DNA of 64,000 nucleotides from Aquamicrobium sp. (GTDB lineage: Bacteria > Pseudomonadota > Alphaproteobacteria > Rhizobiales > Rhizobiaceae), in contig NZ_JAMLIE010000001.1 of assembly GCF_023954335.1 (NCBI RefSeq), forward strand, positions 310,001 to 374,000, read 5' to 3'. The translations under genes and the position numbers were made by a program. The notes beneath the pieces are model-generated. The model searched no databases and had not been told where the DNA came from. It was given only the letters and a program-made list of their open reading frames with translations. How positions within the stretch are numbered: position 1 is the stretch's first letter; every line of letters begins with the position of its first letter. This document shows positions 15,917-24,483 of this stretch, in pieces.

Positions 15917-16824
15917 GGGCGCGTGCCCGCGTCGCGGATCGGGATGCGGGCCCAGATGCTGGACAGCGTCAGCCCCGATACCAGATGCCACACGCCCCAG
16001 AAGGCGGTTATCAGCATCATGCCGCCGGCATTGGGCATGAAGGTGAAGAGGATGATGAGGCCGAGGCCGGAATTCTGGATGCCGACCTCGAGCGTCACCG
16101 CCCGCCGGTCGGGCGTGTCGAGCCGCATCAGCCGGCCCATCAGCGCGCCGAGCAGCAGCGCCATCGTGTTGTGGGCGACGACCAGCCAGAAGAAGGTGTT
16201 GAAGCGCTCGACGAACAGGGAAAAATTGTTGCTGAAGGCGATGGCGACGAAGGCGAGGAAGACGATGAGCGCGAAGATGCGCAGCGGCGGCTCGACCGTG
16301 GCGGCCATGCCCGGAAAGCGCCGGCCGACCGCCATGCCGATCAGCAGCGGCAGGCCGAGGACGACGAGGACGAGAAGCACGATGTCGCCGGCGTCGACCG
16401 CGATCGAGACGAGCAGCTCGCGCGTATAGGGATTGAGCCAGCCGTAGAGGGCGAAGTTGAGCGGGGTGAGCACCGTCGCGACGAGGCTCGACACCGCCGT
16501 CATGCTGATCGAGACGGCGACGTTGCCGCGCGCCAGCCAGGTCATGATGTTGGAGAACGCCCCGCCCGGGCACGCCGCGACGAGGATCATGCCGAGCGAC
16601 AGCTCCGGGTCGATCTCGAAGAACCATGTCGCGAAGCAGGTCGCGGCCGGCAGCAGCAGGAACTGCGCGAACAGCCCGGCGAAGACCGGGCGCGGCTGGG
16701 TGAGGACCAGCCTGAAATCGGCCGGCCGCAAGGTCAGCGACACGCCGAACATCATCAGCGCGAGCAGCACGTTGAGGATGACGAGGCTGGCGGGATCGAA
16801 CTGGATGGGGACGGGACCGCTCAT
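15913..16824 (-). CDS. Bile acid:sodium symporter (SBF) family protein (operon gene 2)
   Basis: 303 residues with about nine to ten membrane helices. The family signature around ILVAACPGGAFSNIMTWLARGNVA, containing the unwound helix that binds sodium, and the EVGIQNSGLG segment are present. Members import bile acids, steroid sulfates, pantoate or other organic anions with sodium. Its ATG overlaps the stop of the flavin monooxygenase. In this operon it is the likely uptake step, supplying substrate to the monooxygenase and dehydrogenases. Confidence 0.9.
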   Translation of the reverse strand: MSGPVPIQFDPASLVILNVLLALMMFGVSLTLRPADFRLVLTQPRPVFAGLFAQFLLLPAATCFATWFFEIDPELSLGMILVAACPGGAFSNIMTWLARGNVAVSISMTAVSSLVATVLTPLNFALYGWLNPYTRELLVSIAVDAGDIVLLVLVVLGLPLLIGMAVGRRFPGMAATVEPPLRIFALIVFLAFVAIAFSNNFSLFVERFNTFFWLVVAHNTMALLLGALMGRLMRLDTPDRRAVTLEVGIQNSGLGLIILFTFMPNAGGMMLITAFWGVWHLVSGLTLSSIWARIPIRDAGTRP

Positions 16825-18167
16825 TCCTGCATCTCTGGCTGTCGGTTGAATGTCGGATGCGGCGGCACGGCCGCCAGTTCCCGGCGCAGCGCCCCGGCAT
16901 GGCCGGCGAGCGCGCGGCGATAGCTGTCCTTGTGGACGTAGTAGGCCATGCGCTCGAGCTCGAGATAGGCGTAGCCGCCGTCGATGCGCGTTTCGGCTGC
17001 CCGCGCCTTCGCCTCGTTCAGCCGCGCGGCGGCGGGGACGCCCTCGGCCAGTCCGCGAATGTAGAGCGCGACCAGCTCGGCCTGCGCGTTGCGCCCTTCC
17101 CAGCCGAGGCCGGCGGCCTCGATCATGCCCATCATGAACAAATTGTCGCGCCCGGGGTGGAAGACGTTGAGGTAGAGAAGCGGCGCGCCCGCGCCGGCCG
17201 GCCAGTTCAGCGCCGCCCGGTCGATGAACGGATAGTCGAGCTTGTAGCCGGTCGCGAGCAGGATCAGGTCGTACTCGCCGCGGCTGCCGTCCTCGAACAC
17301 CGCCCCGTCGCCGTCGAGCTTCGCGATGTCGCCGCGCGGGACGATGTCGCCCTGGCCGATATGGTGGAGGATCAGCGAGTTCATCACCGGGTGCGATTCG
17401 TACATCCGGTAGTCCGGGTCGGGCAGGCCGTATTGCGAGGGCTTGCCCATCACCGCCCGCACCAGCGCGGCGTCGAGGAACTGCTTGACCCGGCGCGGCA
17501 GCCTGACCTTGCCGCCCAGCGTGTCGGTCGGCTTGCCGAAGATGAATTTCGGGATGAAGTAGTAGCCGCGCCTGACCGAGATATCGACGCGCGCCGCGTG
17601 GTGGACCGCGTCGACCGCGATGTCGGCCCCGGAATTGCCGCAGCCGACGACGAGCACCCGCTTGCCGGCGAGCTGCGCGGGGCTGCGATAGTCTGCCGCG
17701 TGCATCAGCGTGCCGGAAAATTCGCCGTCGAGGCGCGGCACGTTGGGGTGATGCAGCGTGCCGTTGGCGATCAGCAGCCCCTTGAACCGGCGCGTCTGCC
17801 GCGCGCCGTCCCTTTCCGTCGTCACCAGCCAGTCGTCGCCGTCCGGCTTCGCCTCGATCACGCGGGTCGAGAACTCGTAGTGGCGGTAAAGGTCGAAATG
17901 CCGCGCGTAGTCGCGAAAGTAGCGGCGCATCTCGTCATGGCGCGGATAGGGCGCGACCGAGGCCGGCATCGGGAACTCGGCGAATTCGGTCGTCGTCTTC
18001 GACGAGATCAGGTGCGCGGTCTCGTACATGGTGCTGTGGGGGTTGTCGATGTCCCACAGCCCGCCGACATCCGAGTGCTGCTCGAAGCCGGTGAAGGCGA
18101 TGCCCTGTTTGTCGAGGTTGCGCGCCGCGGCCAGCCCCATCGGGCCGGCGCCGATTACCGCATACAT
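16821..18167 (-). CDS. Flavin-containing monooxygenase (operon gene 1)
   Basis: 448 residues starting at ATG 18167, preceded by GGAGGAGAC. FAD motif IGAGPMGLAAA is at residue 5, the NADP motif VVGCGNSGADIA near 178, and the FMO fingerprint F-x-G-x3-H-x3-Y is present as FSGTLMHAADY. The tryptophan-proline ending of the Baeyer-Villiger fingerprint is absent, so it is FMO-like. It would use NADPH and oxygen to oxygenate a soft nucleophile or a ketone. It leads a five-gene operon in which every junction is a 4-nt overlap. Confidence 0.9.
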   Translation of the reverse strand: MYAVIGAGPMGLAAARNLDKQGIAFTGFEQHSDVGGLWDIDNPHSTMYETAHLISSKTTTEFAEFPMPASVAPYPRHDEMRRYFRDYARHFDLYRHYEFSTRVIEAKPDGDDWLVTTERDGARQTRRFKGLLIANGTLHHPNVPRLDGEFSGTLMHAADYRSPAQLAGKRVLVVGCGNSGADIAVDAVHHAARVDISVRRGYYFIPKFIFGKPTDTLGGKVRLPRRVKQFLDAALVRAVMGKPSQYGLPDPDYRMYESHPVMNSLILHHIGQGDIVPRGDIAKLDGDGAVFEDGSRGEYDLILLATGYKLDYPFIDRAALNWPAGAGAPLLYLNVFHPGRDNLFMMGMIEAAGLGWEGRNAQAELVALYIRGLAEGVPAAARLNEAKARAAETRIDGGYAYLELERMAYYVHKDSYRRALAGHAGALRRELAAVPPHPTFNRQPEMQE

Positions 18168-18349
18168 GCCGTCTCCTCCCCGGACGCGGTCTCCTCCCGC
18201 ACATCCGTCGGCCAACCTAGACGAGGCCGCACCTTACGTATCGGAACAAATGAGACGCCGGGCCGTCAATTCGGGACATCGAAGCGGGGACGGGAAAGAG
18301 GTCCGGAGCGGCGGGACTGGTGGGAAGGAGGGCCGCTCCGGGCGCGGCG

Positions 18350-19939
18350 TCAGCCCTCGGCATGGCGGCGCTTCAGCGCCACCTTGTCGACCTTGCCGAC
18401 GGGCAGCAGCGGCAGCTCGGCGCTGACGGCGATGCGCTTCGGCCGCTTGTAGTTGGCGAGGCGCTCGCGGCACCAGTCGGCGAGCCGTTCCGCCAGCCCG
18501 TCATGCGCCACGCCCTGGCCGGGGATGACATAGGCGTGGCCGACCTCCTGGAACAGCGGGTCGGGAACGCCGATCACCGCGGCGAGGGCGACGTCCGGGT
18601 GCTGCTCGAGGCAGACCTCGATCTCGCGCGGGTAGACGTTGTAGCCGCCCGACTTGAACATCTCCTTCTTGCGGCCGACGAGCCTGAGGTTCCCCGCCTC
18701 ATCGAGGACGCCGACATCGCCGGTGCGGAAATAGCCGTCCGCGTCGAACGCCTCGGCCGTCGCCTCCGGGCGGCGGTAATAGGCGGAAAGGATGCTCGGA
18801 TGCTTCAGCCTGACCTCGCCCTCCTCGCCGGGGGCGCAGACGCTGCCGTCGTCGGCGACGAGAATGAGGTCGAGGCCGACGGTCGGGTTGCCGACGGTCT
18901 GGGTCAGTTCGTCGTCGCCGGCGCCGGCCGCCGACATGGTGATCGAGCCGGGTACCTCCGACATGCCGTAAGTGACGCCGAGGCGGCAGCTCTTCTCGCG
19001 CAGCTTCGCCAGCACGTTGCGCGGCAGCGCCGCCCCGCCCCAGCAGATCAGCCGCACCCGCGAGAAGTCGGTCGTGGCGAAGGCGGGCAGCTCGGTCATG
19101 AGCTGGAGCATGGTCGGCACGCCGAGCATACAATGGACCTGCCCGCTGTCGATGGCCGCGAGGATGCCTTGCGGGTCGAACCGCTCCATGAAGGTGATCG
19201 CCCCGCCGCCGACCATCGGCGCGCAGCACAGATCGCCGACGCAGCCGATATGGTTGACCGGCAGGTTGCAGACGATGCAGGCGCCTTCCAGCGAAAAATG
19301 CGCGGTCTGGACGCTGTAGCCGTGGCAGAGGCCGAAATGGGTGAGGAGCGCGCCCTTCGGCTCGCCGGTCGAGCCGGAGGTGTAGACGATCAGCGCCGGG
19401 TCGTCGGGCGTCACCGCCGCCCGCCGCGCCGCGAGCGCGTCGTCGTCGACCGCGTCGCCGCCGCGCAGGAAGGCGTCGATCTCGTCCTGCGTATCGCCGA
19501 AGGCGACCAGCCGTCCGCTGAAGGCCGCGATGCCGGCGGCCTCGACAAGCCTGCCGCGAAGGTCCTCCCCCTCGAACGAGGCGAGGGCGAGGACGACCGA
19601 AGGCGCCGCGTCGGCGAGCACGCGGGCGATCTCGCCCGGCGTGTAGCGCGGGTTGAGCCCGACCCAGATGCCGCCGATGGAGGCGGTGGCGAGGAAGGCG
19701 ATGAAGAATTCCGGCCGCGGCGTCGACAGCACCGAGACGCGGTCGCCCTTTTCGACGCCGGCGGCGACCAGCGCCCGGGCATAGCGGTCGATGAGGTCGC
19801 GAAACCGCGGAAAGTCGCAGCGCGCGTCGCCGAAGAAGAAGGCGGCGGCGCCGGGCGTCCGCTCGGCCCAGTAGGCCGGATAGTCGGAAATGCGCGGCAA
19901 GAGCGGTGTGCCGCCCGCCGCGGCGGCCGGGTCAGCCAT
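18350..19939 (-). CDS. Acyl-CoA synthetase (AMP-binding enzyme)
   Basis: 529 residues. The AMP-binding P-loop IVYTSGSTGEPKGA is near residue 175, the YGMSEVPG segment near 325, and the C-terminal GRKKEMFKSGGYNVYP hinge and catalytic-lysine region are intact. It activates a carboxylic acid to its CoA ester. Its start overlaps the MaoC stop by 8 nt, and the TRAP transporter genes lie just upstream, so the substrate is probably the imported acid. Chain-length preference cannot be read. Confidence 0.92.
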   Translation of the reverse strand: MADPAAAAGGTPLLPRISDYPAYWAERTPGAAAFFFGDARCDFPRFRDLIDRYARALVAAGVEKGDRVSVLSTPRPEFFIAFLATASIGGIWVGLNPRYTPGEIARVLADAAPSVVLALASFEGEDLRGRLVEAAGIAAFSGRLVAFGDTQDEIDAFLRGGDAVDDDALAARRAAVTPDDPALIVYTSGSTGEPKGALLTHFGLCHGYSVQTAHFSLEGACIVCNLPVNHIGCVGDLCCAPMVGGGAITFMERFDPQGILAAIDSGQVHCMLGVPTMLQLMTELPAFATTDFSRVRLICWGGAALPRNVLAKLREKSCRLGVTYGMSEVPGSITMSAAGAGDDELTQTVGNPTVGLDLILVADDGSVCAPGEEGEVRLKHPSILSAYYRRPEATAEAFDADGYFRTGDVGVLDEAGNLRLVGRKKEMFKSGGYNVYPREIEVCLEQHPDVALAAVIGVPDPLFQEVGHAYVIPGQGVAHDGLAERLADWCRERLANYKRPKRIAVSAELPLLPVGKVDKVALKRRHAEG

Positions 19940-20405
19940 TCGCGCTCTCCAGGAAGAGGACGAGCCAGTCGGCCGTCATCGCCGGCTTGTCGGCGCCTTC
20001 CTTCTCGACGGTGACGGCGAGGGTGCCGAACCAGCCGTCGCCGCGCTTCTTCATGTCCTTGACCGTGCAGGTGGCGCGCACGCGCTCGCCCACCATCACC
20101 GGCGTGACGAAGCGCACCTTGTCGAAGCCGTAGTTCAGCCCCCACAGCTTCTCGCCCTCGAGCGGGAAATAGCGGAAGTTCCAGTAGACCAGCAGCGACA
20201 AGAGCAGCATGCCGTCGACGAGGTCGGCGCCGAACTCGTTGTTGCGGCTGAAGGTCAGGTCGACATGGGCCGGGTCGAGATAGGTCGCCGTGGCGAAAAG
20301 CGACAGATGGGCGCGGTCTATGGCCATCCACTCGGACACATAGGCCGTCTTGCCCATCAGGGCGGGCAGGTCGGAAAAGCTGATCTTGGTGTCGGCCACG
20401 CTCAT
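19932..20405 (-). CDS. MaoC-like hotdog dehydratase
   Basis: 157 residues of MaoC hotdog fold, with a conserved region VDLTFSRNNEFGADLVDGMLL and the pattern VTPVMVGERVRATCTV. Such enzymes hydrate trans-2-enoyl-CoA thioesters. It lies between the TRAP membrane subunit and the acyl-CoA ligase on the same strand, so it probably acts on the CoA ester made by the ligase. The classical Asp-His dyad is not obvious, and function as a thioesterase cannot be excluded. Confidence 0.8.
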   Translation of the reverse strand: MSVADTKISFSDLPALMGKTAYVSEWMAIDRAHLSLFATATYLDPAHVDLTFSRNNEFGADLVDGMLLLSLLVYWNFRYFPLEGEKLWGLNYGFDKVRFVTPVMVGERVRATCTVKDMKKRGDGWFGTLAVTVEKEGADKPAMTADWLVLFLESANG

Positions 20406-20432
20406 GTTCGCCTCGAATGCTTAGAAAAGGGG

Positions 20433-21746
20433 TCAGTTGCCGATCATCATCGCCGGCAGCCAGGTGGAGATCGCCGGGAAGGCGACCAGGAGGGCGAGGA
20501 CGACCACCTCGGCCCCGAGCAGCGGCAGGATGCCGCGATAGATCTCGCCCGCCGAGATCTTCGTGTCGGACGCGGCCATCACCGCGAACAGGTTCAGGCC
20601 TACCGGCGGCGTCACCGCCGATATCTCGACCAGCTTGACGATGATGACGGCGAACCAGATGGGGTTGATGTCGAGCGCCTGCGCGATCGGATAGAGCACC
20701 GGCAGCGTGACGACGACCATCGACAGCGGGTCGACGAACATGCCCAGCACCAGATAGAGCGCGATGACCAGCAGCAGGAAGCCGTAGACGCCGAGGTCGA
20801 CGGCGACGAGGATGGCCGTGATCTCGCGGATGAAGCCGCTGATGACGAAGAAGCGGCCGAGCAGCAGCCCGCCGACCACGACGATGAACAGCGTCGCGGT
20901 CAGGATCATGGTTTCCTGCAGCGAATCCGCCAGCCCGCGCGCACTGATCGAGCGCCGGGCGAAGGCGAGGACGATCGCGCCGGCCGCGCCTACCGCGCCC
21001 GCGGCCGAGGGCGGCATGGTGCCGGTGTAGATGCCGCCGAGCACCAGCGTGGCGAGGACGAGGATCGGCCACACCGCCTTCAATGAGCGGATCTTCTCAC
21101 TGAACGGATAGCGGGTGATCGAGGTCGGCGCGTAGCCGGGGAAGAGGCGGACGACGAGGACGATGGCGATGAGATAGCCGAGCATCGTCAGCAGGCCGGG
21201 GAACACGCCGGCCATGAAGAGCTGGCCGATCGACTGCCCGGTGAGGATGCCGTAGATGACGAAGGAAAGCGACGGCGGGATCAGGCCGGCGAGCGTGCCG
21301 GCGGCGGCGATGGAGGCGGCGCTGAAGCCCTTGTGGCAGCCGTGCTTCAGCATCTCCGGCAGCGCCACCTTGCCGAACACCGCCGAGTTGACCACGGTCG
21401 AACCCGAGATCGACGAGAACCCGGCCGAGGCGAAGACCGTCGCGGCATAAAGGCCGCTGCGCGTGCCCCCCATCCATTTCGCGGCGGCGCGGTAGAGGTC
21501 CTGGATGATGTCGGCGCGCGCCGCGACCACGCCCATCAACACGAACATCGGCACGACGACGAAGGTGTATTGCGAGGCGAAGTCGTAGGGCAGCGTCTTC
21601 AGCGTCACCCACATGAAGCGCTCGCCGACGGTGAGCCACATGCCGCCGCAGGCGGCGAGGATCATCGCCGGGCCGATCGGGATGCCGGCCAGCGCCAGGA
21701 CGAGCGTCGCGGCGATGGCGGCGAGGCCGAGCTCTATCGGGGTCAT
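20433..21746 (-). CDS. TRAP transporter large membrane subunit (DctM)
   Basis: 437 residues from ATG 21746, which overlaps the DctQ stop (ATGA). It shows about 12 hydrophobic helices and family patterns such as LKHGCHKGFSAASIAAAGTL and LIPPSLSFVIYGILTGQSIG. It forms the sodium-driven channel of the TRAP system with DctQ. It sits in the order DctP, DctQ, DctM, MaoC, ligase, suggesting uptake and activation of one organic acid. Confidence 0.93.
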   Translation of the reverse strand: MTPIELGLAAIAATLVLALAGIPIGPAMILAACGGMWLTVGERFMWVTLKTLPYDFASQYTFVVVPMFVLMGVVAARADIIQDLYRAAAKWMGGTRSGLYAATVFASAGFSSISGSTVVNSAVFGKVALPEMLKHGCHKGFSAASIAAAGTLAGLIPPSLSFVIYGILTGQSIGQLFMAGVFPGLLTMLGYLIAIVLVVRLFPGYAPTSITRYPFSEKIRSLKAVWPILVLATLVLGGIYTGTMPPSAAGAVGAAGAIVLAFARRSISARGLADSLQETMILTATLFIVVVGGLLLGRFFVISGFIREITAILVAVDLGVYGFLLLVIALYLVLGMFVDPLSMVVVTLPVLYPIAQALDINPIWFAVIIVKLVEISAVTPPVGLNLFAVMAASDTKISAGEIYRGILPLLGAEVVVLALLVAFPAISTWLPAMMIGN

Positions 21747-22282
21747 GCGTCCCGCCTTTCGGCACCGGTGAACAGGGCGACGACGGCGCGCAGGAACTGG
21801 CCCGCCGCCACGAGGGTGGCGATGCTCGCGCCGAGGCAGACCAGCGTCTTGACCGGATAGACGGGGAAGTTGAACACGCCGCCCGCCACCTCGGCGATGC
21901 GCCAGCTGTCGAGCATCAGCGGCCAGGTCTGGCGGGCGACGAGGTAGAGCGCGAGCGCGGTGCCGAGGAGCGCGAGGCAATCGGCGAGCCGCCGCGCCGT
22001 GCCGCGCAGGCGGGCGACGGCGAGGTCGACGACGATGTGGTTGCGCCGCGCCTGGACATGGATCAGCCCGAGGAACATGACCACGGCAAGCGCCGACTCG
22101 GCCATCTCGAACGCGCCGACGATCGGCCGCCTGAAGAAGGCCGTGCCGATGACGTCGGCGGTCCCGACGATCATCATCAGGCCGAGCGCGATCCAGCCGA
22201 TCCAGGCGCTGACGCGCAGCGCCCAGCCGAGCGCCTGTTCAAGCCCCCGGCCGAGCGCAGTGTCGACGGCGTGCATGGGCAT
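21743..22282 (-). CDS. TRAP transporter small membrane subunit (DctQ)
   Basis: 179 residues with four hydrophobic helices; the family segment RRPIVGAFEMAESALAVVMF is visible near residue 50. It partners DctM. ATG at 22282 and a second ATG at 22276 are equally possible starts. Confidence 0.9.
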   Translation of the reverse strand: MPMHAVDTALGRGLEQALGWALRVSAWIGWIALGLMMIVGTADVIGTAFFRRPIVGAFEMAESALAVVMFLGLIHVQARRNHIVVDLAVARLRGTARRLADCLALLGTALALYLVARQTWPLMLDSWRIAEVAGGVFNFPVYPVKTLVCLGASIATLVAAGQFLRAVVALFTGAERRDA

Positions 22283-22316
22283 GCACGTTCCTCCCGCAAG
22301 TTTCCGGATGAAGGCC

Positions 22317-23351
22317 TTACTGCGCGTAGGCCTTCAGCCGCTCGCGGACGAAGTCGGCATGCTTCTTCGCCGCCTCGCCGTGGCCGGCCTTGTCGAGATG
22401 CTCGACCCACAGGTCGAGGAAGTCGGGCAGGGCCTCCTCCATCTTTTCCTGATCCTCGAAATGGACCAGCTCGACGCCCTTGGCCTTCAGCGCCTCGAGG
22501 CCGCTCGCCTCGGTCGCCTCGATCTCGTCGGCGGCCTTCTTCTCGGCCTCGTCCACGACTTCGTTGAACAGCGCCTGGAACTCCGGCGTCCACGAGTCCC
22601 ACACCTGCTTGTTGACATAGGCGAGGTAGAGCGGCGTCGCGCCGAACTCGGCGTCGCTGGTGAACTTGGCGACCTCGAACAAATTGTAGAGCACGGCGGT
22701 CTGGTAGTTGAGATAGGCGCAGTCGACGGTGCCGCGCTGCAGGCCCTCATACATCTCGCCCAGCTCGATATTGACCGGCACGGCCTTGAAGGTGGTGAAG
22801 ACGATGGGGTGGAAGGTGCCGTAGGTGCGCACCTTGAGGCCGTCGAAATCGGCCAGCGTCTTCACCGGCTTGGTGCAGAGCAGGCGGTATTGCGGCAGGC
22901 CGCGATAGAGGAAGGGGTGCAGGTTCGCCGCGTCGAACTCGGCGCGTACTTCTTCCAGCGCGGCATAGGCGTCCTTCTGGACCTGCGCCGCCGCTTCCGC
23001 ATTGGGGAAGATGATCGGCAGCGAATCGGCGAGGCCGGAGACCGGGAACTGGCTGAAGAAATAGCCGATCGGGAAGTTGCCGATGTCGACCGCGCCGGCG
23101 CCGACGAGTTCGACCATCTCGGCCGGGCCGCCCAGCGTGCCGCCGTGGAACATCTCGAACTTGACCTTGCCGTCGGTGCGCTTGGCGATCTCGTCGGCGA
23201 CGAACTGGTCGATCACCGACGTCGTGAAGCCCTCGGGCATGAAGTTCGCATAGCGAACCGACATTTCGGGATAGTCCTGCGCGAATGCGCTGCCGGCAAT
23301 GCCGCTGGCAAGAACGAGCGCGAGCGACGTGGTCGCCACCAGATTCCTCAT
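22317..23351 (-). CDS. TRAP transporter substrate-binding protein (DctP)
   Basis: 344 residues with a Sec signal peptide (LVATTSLALVLASGIAGSAFA). The fold has the DctP pattern, with the DFDGLKVRTYGTFHPIVF segment near residue 165 and the arginine that binds carboxylates in KVRTYG. It is the first gene of the TRAP-MaoC-ligase operon. Substrate identity is unknown; downstream CoA chemistry favours a carboxylic acid. Confidence 0.93.
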   Translation of the reverse strand: MRNLVATTSLALVLASGIAGSAFAQDYPEMSVRYANFMPEGFTTSVIDQFVADEIAKRTDGKVKFEMFHGGTLGGPAEMVELVGAGAVDIGNFPIGYFFSQFPVSGLADSLPIIFPNAEAAAQVQKDAYAALEEVRAEFDAANLHPFLYRGLPQYRLLCTKPVKTLADFDGLKVRTYGTFHPIVFTTFKAVPVNIELGEMYEGLQRGTVDCAYLNYQTAVLYNLFEVAKFTSDAEFGATPLYLAYVNKQVWDSWTPEFQALFNEVVDEAEKKAADEIEATEASGLEALKAKGVELVHFEDQEKMEEALPDFLDLWVEHLDKAGHGEAAKKHADFVRERLKAYAQ

Positions 23352-23482
23352 AGCCTTCCTCCTGTCTGCTATCGCCGCATCATCCTCTCCTCGCCGCCAA
23401 AAAGCAAGTAATCAGTTGCATTTTCTCCGGACGGCCTTCCGATGCCGCCGTTTCGAGGCGGCCGGGATGCGGAACCGGCGGG

Positions 23483-24370
23483 TCAGCCCGGAACGGTTTT
23501 ACCCGTCGGATAGCAGGCGGCGCAGGCGTCGATCATCGCGCGGACGGCGGCGATGCGCGCGCCGGTCCGGCTCCACAGCACGCCGGTGCGGCGGGTCGCG
23601 CCGCCCGGCAGGACGGTCTTGCGCAGCGCCAGCCCCGCCGGCCACGGCGGCGCCCAGTCGGGGACGATGGCGACGCCGAGCCCCCGGTGGACCAGCGTCG
23701 CGATCGCGTCCAGCGCGTCGAGCTCCAGCCATTCGCGCACACGCAGCCCGTTGCCGCGCAGATACGCGTCGACCAGCTGCCCGCCCCACTGGTTGCGGTC
23801 GTAGCGGATGAAGGGATGGCGCGCGATCATCGCCCGCGGCTCCTCCTCCGCAAACCCCTCCGGCGCGATCAGCACCAGCGGCTCGTCGCGCAGCGTCAGC
23901 CAGCTGGCGGATTTGGGAATGGCGAAGGGCGGCTGCACGATCAGGGCCGCGTCGAGCTCGCCCCCGATCACCTGGTGGTAGAGGTCGACGGACGCGCCCG
24001 GCCGCACGAAATAGTCGATGCTGGGATGGCGCGCGTTGAGGGTCGTGACGATCTGCGGCAGGAGGCCGGTGAGCGCGGTTGCCGTCGCGCCGAGCCGAAG
24101 CTGCCCCGCCGGCACGTCGCTGGCGGCGATGGCCCTGAGGTCGCGGGCCGCCTCCACCAGCTGACGCGCATGCGGCAGGACCGCGAGGCCCGCGCCGGTG
24201 GCGCGCACGGTGCGGCCGGCGCGGCTGACCAGCGAATGGCCGAGGTCGCCTTCGAGCACGCGCAGCCGCTGCGCCAGCGTGGCCGGCGTCACGTTGAGCC
24301 GCCGCGCAGCCTCGGCGATGGAGCCGCATTCGGCGACGATGACGAAGCTCTCGAGGAAACGGATGTCCAT
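23483..24370 (-). CDS. LysR-family transcriptional regulator
   Basis: 295 residues with an N-terminal winged HTH (CGSIAEAARRLNVTPATLAQRLRVLE) and a C-terminal effector-binding domain. It lies upstream of the TRAP operon on the same strand and divergent from an aminotransferase. It could control either. AT-rich symmetric sequence (AAGAT-N9-ATCTT, 24371-24389) begins directly at its start. Confidence 0.93.
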   Translation of the reverse strand: MDIRFLESFVIVAECGSIAEAARRLNVTPATLAQRLRVLEGDLGHSLVSRAGRTVRATGAGLAVLPHARQLVEAARDLRAIAASDVPAGQLRLGATATALTGLLPQIVTTLNARHPSIDYFVRPGASVDLYHQVIGGELDAALIVQPPFAIPKSASWLTLRDEPLVLIAPEGFAEEEPRAMIARHPFIRYDRNQWGGQLVDAYLRGNGLRVREWLELDALDAIATLVHRGLGVAIVPDWAPPWPAGLALRKTVLPGGATRRTGVLWSRTGARIAAVRAMIDACAACYPTGKTVPG

Positions 24371-24447
24371 AAGATGTTTTTTATATCTTCTGAATTTGCA
24401 AAAGAAGGGATTTTCCTGCTTCCGGAGCCGGATTTATGATCGGCTCC
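24371..24447. promoter_or_regulatory. Inverted repeats in the lysR / aminotransferase intergenic region
   Basis: Two symmetric elements stand in the divergent promoter region. AAGAT-N9-ATCTT spans 24371-24389 in an AT-rich run. GGAGCCG-N10-CGGCTCC spans 24424-24447, a perfect 7-bp repeat 37 nt upstream of the aminotransferase ATG. Either could be the LysR site; the first contains the T-N11-A-like spacing expected for this family only loosely. Confidence 0.4.
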
Positions 24448-24483
24448 TCACCATCACGCTTGCCCCGTTTTAGGAGTGCGCCA

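Noticed and set aside
16821..18167. Baeyer-Villiger monooxygenase
   Set aside because: The fingerprint ends HAADY and lacks the WP/D ending required for BVMOs.
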